Source: Adiantum capillus-veneris
Taxonomy: Eukaryota; Streptophyta; Polypodiopsida; Polypodiales; Pteridaceae
Assembly: GCA_014529385.2 (NCBI GenBank)
Contig: CM043946.1
Span: forward strand, 23,020,077-23,084,076
Length of the DNA: 64,000 nt
Direction: 5' to 3'
Position 1 is the stretch's first letter, and each line of letters opens with the position of its first letter. The notes beneath the pieces were generated by a model. It saw only the letters and a list, made by a program, of their open reading frames with translations, searched no databases and was not told the DNA's origin. This document shows positions 19,696 through 29,899 of the stretch, piece after piece. Both the position numbers and the translations under genes were made by a program.

Positions 19696-22677
19696 TTACT
19701 TGACTCGTTCAATCTCCTCTGTAGGGTTTGGGTAAGTTCCTGTCTTCTTTTTGGATCCTGGCCATTGTGGCTCATGAAGATCTTCCTTGTTGGTTTCTAT
19801 GTTAGTGGTCGTTTTGGTCTCCATGGTTTCACCTGAATCAGAATCTTCTTCAGCGTCGTTCATATATACGGGGTCATCACCAGTCCCTATGTTAGTCTTT
19901 GAACTGGGGTCTGACTTCGCTGCTTTTTGTGATCTCTTTCTTCGTGTTTTCTTCTTTTTCTGAGATGGGGCAATTGATGCCGTGTCTCTTTCGTCAAGAA
20001 TATAATTTTGTTTTTGGAGCATCGATCGTGTGAGTACATTTACTGGTACCACAGGTGTACTTTGTGAAGGCTCCTCGGTAACTTCAATCAAGTTTAATGG
20101 CGTGATCTTCGGTACATTTGGATTATTTGGACATTGGGAAATCAAATGATCTATGCCACATCGATTACACATGAGTATCGGCATTGTAGACGTACTTGCT
20201 TGATTGGTTTGCATTAGTGTGGTGTTCTTTTGTAGCCTAATAGGACACTCGGCTACACGATGTGGACCTCCAAACTCATAGCATTGAAGAGGTGGTCTCT
20301 TAGCAGTGTAATTGATATTTTGGCCTCTTGCCGCAAGAGCAGCTACTTGATATACAGGTTTGACTTGTCCCCAATAGTCCTCCATGTAGTATTGTGGACT
20401 TTCTTCAAGCACATTCATCCCATAGGCGATATTAGGATCTTTATCTTCCTCATAGCCTTCCAAACAAGAAATAGATGACTCACAACTCACTTGATTCACA
20501 TAAGTGATTCTCGGATGTGGTGGTTGCGGTCCTAGCACTGGAGGTGGTAAGGGTGTTGTTTGAACAACATTTTGGGCCCTAGGGACCATATGTTGTGATG
20601 TTTGTTCAAGAGGTGGGGCCGGCATCAATGCAGGCACTCGAGGTGTGTCTGTCCATGCTAAGGTTGGTCTATTAGCCATTGCGCGCTTAAATACTATGCA
20701 ATCCTTAGCTTGATGACCATACCTTCCACATGCATTGTAGTTCCCATTGAATTTTACTCTAAAAGTAGGGCATTCACTGGTACTATGCGGTCCATAGCAT
20801 ACTGAGCACCATTGTTGCTCCCTTCTTGGATACATATGATTGTTTTGCGTAGCACGATTGTCTCTAAGACTCTCTTGAATAGCCTTGGTGAGATCTGCTA
20901 AAGTCATCTCAGATATCTTTGGCTCCTTAGCAATAGGCTTTGGGGTCATTGGCTGATGCCCCGATGCTTGCGAGCTAATAGATTTAGGCTCAACAGACAC
21001 TCTTTCTCCTTGAATCATTAAATTTTCCTCCAATAGGATCGCATTGGTGGTGACTGCTTCCCAAGTGGTGATACCTCTAATGACTAGACCATTGTAGATA
21101 TCCTCATGTCGTAATCCCCTAATGAATCTATTAAGCAATTGGTTATTGTTGAAGCTCTCATTTGGATTACAACGAGAATTCAAATGCTTCAATTGACTTA
21201 TAAAGTCTCTCACCGCCTCTCCTTCCTCGCGTTGGGCTTTTTGGAGCTGAGAGGCTACACCCCAAAGCACTCCCTCTCGTATGTATTCTTTTAAGAATAG
21301 TCTCCTAAGAGTAGGGTAAATCGTTTTTTCTTCCACCCTTAGGGTTCTATACCAATCCCCAGCCTTTCCACTTAAGGTTAGGCTTAAAGCATTGCTCTTA
21401 TGTAGGTCATTGTGTTCTCCTAGAGAATCGCATATTTGTTCAAGCACTTCGATATGCTTTCTCACATCCCCGTCTCCACTAAATTTTTGTGTGAGCTTGG
21501 CTATTTGTACTGCCTTACTTCTAGGCTCTCTATCAGGCGTGTTACGCATATTCTCAGCAATAGATCGACCGATAGCTTGAGCAAATGTTGCCAAGTCACC
21601 TAAGTGAGCAGGCACCGTGGGTGAAGGTGCTCCAGAGACTACATGTGGAGTAGGTATTGGCATTGGGCTTGGCGCATAGGAAGCCCTTGGGTTCCACGTT
21701 GGGTACGATGTTGTGCCATGTGGTGGTCCATAGTTCATATGAGTGGCCCTAGGCATAGCAGACGTCAGATATGACATGCTAATGCTAGCCGGTATAGTCC
21801 CATGAAAATAAGAACTTGTGTATTGTGGTTGTGGAGCATAGGTAGTTGAAACAATGGGAGGGGTAGAGACTACATGAGTGTGAGCCATAGGTGCATACGA
21901 TTGGTACACACTTGTAGGTACTGTTGCAGGCATTGAGCTACCATGTAGTGGTGCTTTACTAACAAATGAGGTCCATGGCATGTTTCTTGGCATGCCCATC
22001 ATTGGGGTAGGCTTGGTAGCCGTGGTGTCATCAAGGGAAAGATGAGCTAGACTTGGAAAAGTAAAGCTATCACTTATGGGCTCAGATTGCATTGAGACCC
22101 CTGGCGAAACAACATATGGGGGATCGATGGGACTCACTGGGGGAGTCTCCATTTGTGATAGAGTGGGTTGTTTCCCTTTGTCCGTGTCTAAAAATCGCAT
22201 AGGACCGGTCGAAGGTATGTTTATTCCTTGATTTTGCCTCTTGGACAGGATAATCCTATGGATGACATTGCAGATCATGTGTTGTTGTTCCTCTAAACTA
22301 GTGGCACTAGATGTGGATTGTACAACTTCTAACCAACCCACATGGTATGTGTAGCCCATGTATAGGTCTGTCAAAGTCTCCGTGTGTAGGTCATATTCCC
22401 AATTTTCATTGAGAAATACCCCGTCCAAACTTGGTGTACTAGAGGGTTGCCGTGAGGTGGATGCAATGTTGCTTCCCGTGTTTTGACTTTTAGTAACCGC
22501 TACCTTAGAGGCGACTTTGGAAGGTGGTAGCTCGGTAGGGCCCTCATTAAATGAGATAGGTAGAATGTCCATGTGGACACTCTGAGGGAGTGTGGGGTCT
22601 ACAAGAGATTTGAATGGTGATTCTACTTCCCCACCCCCTTCGTTTACTTCACTAGCCGTATGTTCAGAGCGCGTAGC
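19696..22677 (-). pseudogene. Gag of the Athila-like element, main part
   Basis: 994 codons without a stop from the nested insertion to 19696. A long Pro/Ser/Thr-rich N-terminal half is followed by the retrotransposon gag domain (AVQIAKLTQKFSGDGDVRKH, SLTLSGKAGDWYRTL, FIRGLRHEDIYNGL; about nt 21520-20980). Then four zinc-knuckle-like sites: CSVCYGPHSTSEC (complete), YNACGRYGHQAKDC (first Cys replaced), CYEFGGPHRVAEC (second Cys replaced) and CNRCGIDHLISQC (complete). The C-terminus is basic (KKKKTRRKRSQK). The frame does not start here: the upstream part lies beyond the chromovirus at 31170-31457. Confidence 0.85.
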
Positions 22678-23947
22678 TGTCACCAGCGTGTGACTACTAT
22701 CTATCCTTTTTGTTGATTTCTTTCTTATTATCTATTTACTTTCACTTTTTGGAAACACCCCTCGGGAAATCTAACTGCCCTGCATTGCATAGCTAGTGTG
22801 GAACTGTACAGAGGGAGTCCAGGCCTGAGGGCAAGAGAGCACTAAGGTTGGACAAGGACTATGGTTAGCCAAGTGGGGTCATTGACTAGCCAAAGTGGAA
22901 TCCTTTGCTACAGAGGCTACATTTCAGTTTTGGATGTGGCCGCAGTGTACAAAGAGGGTCGGATGACCTAGAAAGATACAATGGCAGCATCTCCTAAAAT
23001 TTAGGGAACTGCTATTTTGGGACCTGAAAATGTCTTCGCGTCATTACGTGCAGTTTGACATGGGGATCATTTTGTTACTCTGTGGCCAAGTCAACAGAGG
23101 CTGCAGGTGAGATATTTTTAGACCCGAGGGTCTAAAGCGGGAAAATGCACAAATGAGTGACACTTGGCACTCTGAGGCCAGTTTACTACTTATAGAGAAG
23201 GCAAAAACGTGATTTATAGCTGGGAGGCTCATTTTGCAAGTCTCTGTCACAGGTTAAGAGCTATGGAGTGCTTGCTTTCCCTCTTATGCACAGTGCGGTG
23301 CCAGGAGTGATGCCCTGCACGCTACGCACTGCCCTCTCTCCCCCCTTTGGCAGTATGTTATGCCCCTCTAGTGGGCTCTTCATTTGACCAATGTACAGTT
23401 GTGTGGGTTCATGCGCGATTGCCGAGGCAAGAGCCTCTTGCACAGGTACTGGATTAGCTAGCGGCTAATCCCCCCGCAGGTACAGGTGAATTCGGAGAGG
23501 TTTCACGCCAGAAATCTTGTCCGATTCAAAGGGCAAGTAGCCCTACAGGTGCGGGAGCTCGAGGACTTGCTAGGGATGCGACCGGCACGCGAAACGGAGC
23601 CCGAAACAGTGAATTACAGCCTGCTGTGTATTTTTGCAGGTTTAGGGTTTTGGCCCTAAACGGACCCTAATACCCCCAGGAGGTTCGGGGACGCAAGGGG
23701 ACCGCTGTACAGGCGATCTGGCGCATTTTCAGGGCTGAAAACAGAGAATCCAGCGTGCTGCAGATTCTCGCCAGGTTTTGTAAAGTGCCCGTATGCGTCG
23801 GGAAAGTCGGCCAATGCGTGGGAATACTGACCGTGAAGGGTTCTAGTACAGTTATGCTGCCGAAATCGGGCTGGAACAGTGGAAATTCAGCCGAGTTTGT
23901 GCGGGGCAGCTTGTAGGAACCACAGCATTTATTCCCTCTTTTGAACA
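22678..23947 (+). repeat. 5' LTR of the chromovirus
   Basis: TGTCACCAGCG... to ...TTTTGAACA, matching 29900-31169 base for base as far as I can read. Frames inside (for example minus 23044-23250) occur identically in both LTRs and are not genes. The shared sequence stops at 23947/31169. Confidence 0.93.
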
Positions 23948-24262
23948 ATAAAGAAATACCGAAAGGGGCGCCTAAGTTAGGGGCCAATCTGGTGTCCGTC
24001 TACTCATACAGGTGCAATCTAGCAGCCTGTATCCCTCTCCCCTTTGTTGTGTCTTGAAAGTACAGGTAAAATAGACGACTAATAATGGGTGAAAGCTAAA
24101 TCAAGGTTTAAAGTAAAGTCTACCGCCCTTTTCGGAATGAACAGGCCGGTTACATGGTTCCATCGACGGGATTAAATCACTTTTTCCCATAGAAGTGAGC
24201 CTTGGGCAGTTTTCGGCTTGAAGACACAGGGGATCATAGACGAGACACAGGGAATTGTAATT
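23948..24262 (+). other. Leader between the chromovirus LTR and gag-pol
   Basis: It starts with a 21-base motif (ATAAAGAAATACCGAAAG...) also found inside the LTR at 8362-8382. No TGGTATCAGAGC-like PBS directly follows 23947. A possible LTR end plus PBS is GGTTACA/TGGTTCCATCGACGGG at 24148-24170, which would make the true LTR about 1477 bp. The primer tRNA is not identified. Confidence 0.5.
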
Positions 24263-27200
24263 ATGGCTGACAGACCAGATGATGTGACTGAAGAGGTTTC
24301 CTCTTCACAGGGTCAACAGACACATGAAGTGGGTGAGTCCTCAAGACCACCACAGACTGATGATGATATATTCAGGACCCAGTTGGTTACTGCTGTGGCT
24401 ATGTTCACACAAGTAATGCAGAATCCGAGGTTTTTAGCCTTTCTGCAACCTCCTGTTCCGTCTCAGCAAGTTGGGTCACTGGATCATATTCAAAAGCCTG
24501 TTAAGGCTCGAGCACAGGTGATTCATACAGCACAGTCAATGGAAACACCTGTACACTTGACGGAGAACATGCAGTCTCCACAACGTATGCCTAAGGTGCA
24601 AGAACAGGTGGCTGAGATGCCAGTTTTTCAAGCTGTACCAATTCAGCCCGCCACCTTTCAGCAGCCTATAGCTGGTTCTAATGGGCAGGGAAGCAACCTA
24701 CAGGCTATGCAACAGGTCTTCCCACCACCTTCAGTACACCCTGGCTATTTTGGAGGTGGATCGGTATTTCAGAGCATGGCTGGTCATGCACCTGGAAATC
24801 AGTTTTATACGCCAGGAACAGTGTTTGCGGGTGCTCAAACGATGATGCCTAACCCCATGTACAGTGTCATGGGTATGCAACCAGGGTTTCAAAGCACTCA
24901 GGGACAATTTGGGATGCCACAAGCAAATTTTGGTATGGCTGGAATTACAAATCAGCAGCCAAATATGGCATTTCCAGGTCAAGTTAATAGCGGCCAAGGA
25001 ACACAGATGAACCTTAATAGTGTTCCCATGTTTCAGTCACTTCCATATGACAATTTAACGCCGCTGGAGAGGCCAACTCCGTACAAAGAAGGTGGCAAAG
25101 GAGTGTCATTCACGACCTTTACAGGGTTTGATGACAGGAAGAAGGCTCTTTCATTCCTCCAGCAGTTTGATAAGGCCTATGCAGGGGGAAACTTTACAGA
25201 GGCTTCAAAGGTCCGCAAGGCAGCCACTTTCTTGACAGGGAATGCGGGACAATGGTGGACAACTTTATTGCTTCAAGGGCAAGCTCCGTCCACATGGATT
25301 TACTTCAAGCAGATTTTTGCAGCAGCATGGTTATCTGATGATTTCGAAGCAGATGTCATGACAGAATGGCACCAGCTTAATGCTGCCACTTGCAGAAATC
25401 TGGATGATTACAATCGGAAGTTTTGGAAAGCTCTACTTCCAGTAACTTCCTATAGGTTTGTGCCATTGACAGAACAGATTGAAAAATACTGTTGTGGCCT
25501 ACCTAAAGGATTGAGAAAGTACTGTACGAAGACAAAAGTCACTACTTTGACGCAGCTCATCGAGGTAGCAAACACTGGCAATGGTTTGCTCAAGGGAGAA
25601 GATTGTGAATTTAACACTGGCGTCAAGGCAGGATCAGGCAAGAAAAATTCAGCCAAGAAGCACGTTCCCAATGAGGCTCCTAAAGGGACTCAGGAGTCGG
25701 CCAACACAGGGAAAGACAAAGCTACGGCTGAATCAGAAAAAGGACCAGCAAAGAAATGGAAAAGACGTTTTCCTCGCAAGTCAGAAGAGCAAAAGAAGGT
25801 CCTGAGGACAGAGAACAAATGCTTTATATGTGAGCAGCCTGGCCACATCGCTTACAACTGTCCTACAAAGAAAAGGCCAGCTGATTCTGAAGACAAGGAA
25901 GACAAGAAAGGAAAGAAGCCCATGGCTGGTCTAGTACCAGATATGGTGGGCGACAAGCCAAATTCAGATGCAAGTGAGCTTTGCAGAGCATGGGGAAAGG
26001 TTAGGGATCAAACAGTGCTTATCTTCTTTGATCCAGGTGCCAAAGCCAACTTCATTTCCCCAGAATTGGCTTCAAAGTTGGGAATCAGACCTGAAGAGAT
26101 GGGGTATACAGCAGAGGCAGGTTTGGCATGTCCTGGCCATACAGAGGCTGTGACACCCATCATTGGAAAGTTGCGTCTACATATCCAGTCCTATGTAGAT
26201 GCTGAAGAATTTTACATCATGCCACTGGACGGATGTGATGTGTTGTTAGGTATTCCTTGGTTATTTCGTGTACAGGGAATCATGGATGCCTACAACAAAA
26301 AGATCACTGTACAGATCAGGGGAAAGACTCACATTCTGGATGTAAAGCTTAAAGGGGAGTCTATTCCTACTGTATCAGCTTCTGCTATTACTTCTGTAAT
26401 GAAAAAGCATCTTTCTGCGTACTTGGTTTTTGCACGTGAAGTATCAGATTGTGATGAATCAAATTTATCTATGCTAGATAAAGAAAGGTCAATGTTTTTA
26501 CAACAGTATAGTGACTGTTTTTCCGATTCATTACCGTCTCAATTACCGCCAAAGAGACCCGAGGACCATGCGATAGATTTGGTGCCAGGCTGTAGCCCAC
26601 CAAATAAGCCTCCGTACAGGGTTAGTGCGGCTCAGCAGAAAGAGATAATGGGCCAAGTACAGGAGTTGTTAGAAAAAGGGCTGATTCAGCCCAGTTCATC
26701 TCCATTCTGTTCTCCAGTGTTGTTGGTGCAGAAAAAGGATGGCTCATGGCGTATGTGCATCGACTACCGTGCACTGAACAAGAATACCATCAAGAATAGG
26801 TTCCCTATACCTAGAATTGATGATATTATGGACAAATTAGAACGAGCAGCTATGTTTAGCAGGATAGATCTAAAGAGTGGGTACCATCAGATCCGCATTA
26901 GATCAGAGGATGTGCACAAGACTGCTTTTAGAACAACGTTTGGCCTTTACGAATTTTTAGTGATGCCCTTTGGTCTCACAAATGCTCCTGCTACGTTCAA
27001 TAGGATGATGGACAGAATTTTCCGTCCACACCAGCAGTTTGTTGGTACATTCTTTGATGACATGATAGTCTACTCAAAGAATGAAGAGGAGCATAGGCAT
27101 CACTTGGCCATTGTGTTCAAAGAGCTACGCAGTCATAGGTTGCTCATCAATGCAAAGAAAAGTGAGTTTTTTCTGGAAGAGATTCACTTTCTGGGACACA

Positions 27201-29326
27201 TTGTCTCAAAGGACGGTGTCAGAATGGATCCTGCAAAAGTCGAAGCGATCAAGTCATGGCCAAATTTGAAGACGGTGCATGATGTCCGAAGCTTTTTGGG
27301 ACTATGCTCCTATTACAGAAGGTTTATCCGAAATTTCGCTGAGATTGCTTCACCTTTACATGCTCTTCAAAAGAAGGCAGTCACCTTTAGATGGACACAA
27401 AAAGAGATTTCAGCTTTTAATCTCTTAAAGGAAAAGATGACTTCGGATCCAGTCATTGTGTTGCCAGATCTTAGGAAGTCATTTGTGGTCCAATGTGATG
27501 CCTGCGGTAGTAGCATTGGTGCAGTGCTAATGCAAGATGGCAGGGTAGTAGCCTATGAGAGCAGAATTTTGCAAGGGCCAGAGATGACCATGCAGGTCTA
27601 TGAGAAAGAGTTACTGGCTGTGATTCATGCGCTCTTAAGTTGGAAACACTACCTGCTAGGTGCAGATTTCGTTGTCCAAACGGATCATCAGACCTTGCGA
27701 TACTTCTTGACACAGACAAAGTTATCTGACAAGCATATGCGATGGGCAAATATCTTGTCCATGTTCCATTTTCAGATTGTGCATGTCGAAGGCAAGAAGA
27801 ATGTTGTGGCTGATGCCTTGTCAAGAAAGCCACAAATTTCAGCTGTGTCGATTCCTTATCATCATGAACTTGATGATATGAGAGAACAGTATGCAAATGA
27901 TGAAGATTTTGCAAGGGTCTTCGAGCAACTAATGGATGGACAACGTCATGAACACTATCTTCTTAAAGACGGGTTCATGATGATGCATGGCAGATTGTGT
28001 GTCACAAAGCCATTGCGACGCAAAGTTATGGAAGAGAGTCATGTCCCACCGTATGCAGGGCATCGTGGTATCGATGCTACAGTCAAAGCGGTTGAGACAT
28101 TCTTCTATTGGCCTACATTGAGAAGGGATGTGGATGCCTTTGTGCGAGAATGCCTAATATGCCAAAAGGTCAAGTTTGACAGGCAAAAGGCACCAGGGTT
28201 ATTGCAACCACTACCTATTCCAGATAAACCATGGGAAAGTATTGCTATGGATTTTATCTTTGATCTTCCAAGAACCCAGACAGGAAATGATGGTATTTGG
28301 ACCATTATTTGCAGATTCAGCAAACAGGCTCATTTTATTCCTGTCAGGAAGAAGATAAAGCCAGATCAGATGGCACGCTTGTTTATGAGCAATATTTTCA
28401 AGTATCATGGCATGCCACAGTCGATTGTTAGCGACCGTGATCCACGCATGACAAGTTTGTTCTGGAGAGGCTTGTTTGAGAATATGGGTACCACGCTCAA
28501 ATTCTCTTCGTCATTTCATCCTCAAACAGATGGACAGTCAGAAGAGGCAAATTCTACTGTCCTAGATCTGCTGAAGTGCTATGTGTCAGAGCATAAAGGA
28601 AAGTGGGAGCAGTATTTGCCATTGGTGGAGTATGCATACAATAATACAGTGCATTCATCAACTGGCAAGGCACCTTTTGAGATAGTTGAAGGTGGCAAGA
28701 AAGTTCCTCCCATACTGCATACAAAGGACAAGATATTTGAAGCAGATAAGTATGTTCAAGACATGGATGAAATGTACAAGAAGGTCAAAGTGGCCTTAGA
28801 AAGGACTCAGGCAAAGCAAAAGAAAGCAGCTGATCGTCACCGTCGTGAAGTGGTATATTCACTTGGTGATTGGGTGCTTCTACGGTTTGAAAAGGCAAGG
28901 TTAAAGAAGATGAAGGGCAAGGAAAGACTGTTTCCAAAGCTCAGCATGCGTTACTATGGGCCTTTTCAAGTGTGCGACATAATCAGTGATGTTGCATATA
29001 GGCTGAAATTGCCTGACAGTTGGAAGATTCACAATGCGTTTCATGTGAGTCTTCTCAGACCCTATGTGGGTGATGTGCCAGAAGATATACCAGCTGAACA
29101 TCAGCCGGAAGTCGAGGAACTTGACGAGATCTTGCTCCCTGAACAGATTTTGGCACACAAAGAAAGGAAAGTGAAAGGCAAGGTTGCGAGGCGTTACTTG
29201 GTAAAGTTCAGAAACTATCCAACAATGGATGCTAAGTGGATGGAAGAAGGTGAACTTGCAGAGTCACCAACTGTGTTATCACTTTACCTGGAAGCCTTCG
29301 ATTTGCAACCTACCTTGACCCCTTGA
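24263..29326 (+). CDS. Chromovirus gag-pol polyprotein with chromodomain
   Basis: ATG at 24263 (MADRPDDV) gives 1687 residues without a stop; the frame is open a little further up but without ATG. In order: gag (VSFTTFTGFDDRKKALSFL), CCHC knuckle CFICEQPGHIAYNC (~residue 520), protease LIFFDPGAKANFIS (Pro in place of Ser/Thr after the catalytic Asp), reverse transcriptase with SRIDLKSGYHQI and FFDDMIVYS (~930), RNase H (VVQCDACGS, YEKELLAV, VQTDHQTLRYF, VADALSRKP), integrase zinc domain (AGHRGI...CLICQK), catalytic core (MDFIFDLP, VSDRDPRMTS, TDGQSEEAN), GPF module (YYGPFQVCDI), and chromodomain (EQILAHKERKVKG, RYLVKFRNY) that would direct integration to marked chromatin. Confidence 0.95.
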   Translation: MADRPDDVTEEVSSSQGQQTHEVGESSRPPQTDDDIFRTQLVTAVAMFTQVMQNPRFLAFLQPPVPSQQVGSLDHIQKPVKARAQVIHTAQSMETPVHLTENMQSPQRMPKVQEQVAEMPVFQAVPIQPATFQQPIAGSNGQGSNLQAMQQVFPPPSVHPGYFGGGSVFQSMAGHAPGNQFYTPGTVFAGAQTMMPNPMYSVMGMQPGFQSTQGQFGMPQANFGMAGITNQQPNMAFPGQVNSGQGTQMNLNSVPMFQSLPYDNLTPLERPTPYKEGGKGVSFTTFTGFDDRKKALSFLQQFDKAYAGGNFTEASKVRKAATFLTGNAGQWWTTLLLQGQAPSTWIYFKQIFAAAWLSDDFEADVMTEWHQLNAATCRNLDDYNRKFWKALLPVTSYRFVPLTEQIEKYCCGLPKGLRKYCTKTKVTTLTQLIEVANTGNGLLKGEDCEFNTGVKAGSGKKNSAKKHVPNEAPKGTQESANTGKDKATAESEKGPAKKWKRRFPRKSEEQKKVLRTENKCFICEQPGHIAYNCPTKKRPADSEDKEDKKGKKPMAGLVPDMVGDKPNSDASELCRAWGKVRDQTVLIFFDPGAKANFISPELASKLGIRPEEMGYTAEAGLACPGHTEAVTPIIGKLRLHIQSYVDAEEFYIMPLDGCDVLLGIPWLFRVQGIMDAYNKKITVQIRGKTHILDVKLKGESIPTVSASAITSVMKKHLSAYLVFAREVSDCDESNLSMLDKERSMFLQQYSDCFSDSLPSQLPPKRPEDHAIDLVPGCSPPNKPPYRVSAAQQKEIMGQVQELLEKGLIQPSSSPFCSPVLLVQKKDGSWRMCIDYRALNKNTIKNRFPIPRIDDIMDKLERAAMFSRIDLKSGYHQIRIRSEDVHKTAFRTTFGLYEFLVMPFGLTNAPATFNRMMDRIFRPHQQFVGTFFDDMIVYSKNEEEHRHHLAIVFKELRSHRLLINAKKSEFFLEEIHFLGHIVSKDGVRMDPAKVEAIKSWPNLKTVHDVRSFLGLCSYYRRFIRNFAEIASPLHALQKKAVTFRWTQKEISAFNLLKEKMTSDPVIVLPDLRKSFVVQCDACGSSIGAVLMQDGRVVAYESRILQGPEMTMQVYEKELLAVIHALLSWKHYLLGADFVVQTDHQTLRYFLTQTKLSDKHMRWANILSMFHFQIVHVEGKKNVVADALSRKPQISAVSIPYHHELDDMREQYANDEDFARVFEQLMDGQRHEHYLLKDGFMMMHGRLCVTKPLRRKVMEESHVPPYAGHRGIDATVKAVETFFYWPTLRRDVDAFVRECLICQKVKFDRQKAPGLLQPLPIPDKPWESIAMDFIFDLPRTQTGNDGIWTIICRFSKQAHFIPVRKKIKPDQMARLFMSNIFKYHGMPQSIVSDRDPRMTSLFWRGLFENMGTTLKFSSSFHPQTDGQSEEANSTVLDLLKCYVSEHKGKWEQYLPLVEYAYNNTVHSSTGKAPFEIVEGGKKVPPILHTKDKIFEADKYVQDMDEMYKKVKVALERTQAKQKKAADRHRREVVYSLGDWVLLRFEKARLKKMKGKERLFPKLSMRYYGPFQVCDIISDVAYRLKLPDSWKIHNAFHVSLLRPYVGDVPEDIPAEHQPEVEELDEILLPEQILAHKERKVKGKVARRYLVKFRNYPTMDAKWMEEGELAESPTVLSLYLEAFDLQPTLTP

Positions 29327-29887
29327 GTTTCAAAGCTAAATGGATTGTCAGTGTGACAATGGCTTCTGAAACAAATGATGTACATGGTATTTAAAGTGAG
29401 CTCAAATGAAATACCTGTTACATGAATGTTAGAGCTGTACAGATTGTCAGTTTGGCAATTGCTCTTATGGAATGTCCAAAAGTTTGGTTAGTGCTATAGA
29501 AGTGAGTATTTCTTGTCAGTTTGTCAAGGATACAGTGATTGCTTCTATTAAAGAGTACATGTGTAACTGCATTCTTAAACTGTCGGTTTGGGTATGCTCG
29601 AAAGTGTTACGGGATCCAACGTGTACTATAAGACAGTGGCAAAATGTGCAGCTACCATTTTGTCATTGGAAAGTTAGTGACTCAAAGCAATGGCAGAGTG
29701 CGAAGCTACCACTATGTCATTGGGACAGGGTTCACACGCAGGCAATACATGAGTCGACGAGGTGTTGAATACACCAGGGTTGACAATGAGCATGTATGTG
29801 TCGTATATGTGTCGACATGTGTTGAATACATCAGTGTTGACAGTAAGCATGGACGACATAGATGCAAACGAGGACGTTTGAAATTTC
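29327..29887 (+). other. Chromovirus 3' untranslated region with repeated hairpins
   Basis: Non-coding. It contains three related imperfect palindromes of type ATTGTCAGTGTGACAAT (29344-29360, 29443-29459, 29512-29528), a repeated AGCTACCA..T.TGTCATTGG pair (about 29651 and 29704) and a 59-base-spaced repeat of GTGTTGAATACA (29761 and 29820). Confidence 0.75.
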
Positions 29888-29899
29888 AAGAGGGGGGTA
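29888..29899 (+). other. Polypurine tract of the chromovirus
   Basis: AAGAGGGGGGTA immediately before TGTCACCAGCG, the LTR start. It would prime plus-strand synthesis. Confidence 0.88.

Noticed and set aside
23044-23987. Minus-strand frames in the chromovirus LTR
   Set aside because: The same frames recur in the other LTR because the LTRs are identical; there is no family likeness.
27471-27914. Minus-strand 147-codon frame
   Set aside because: Antisense to the RNase H part of the chromovirus gag-pol.
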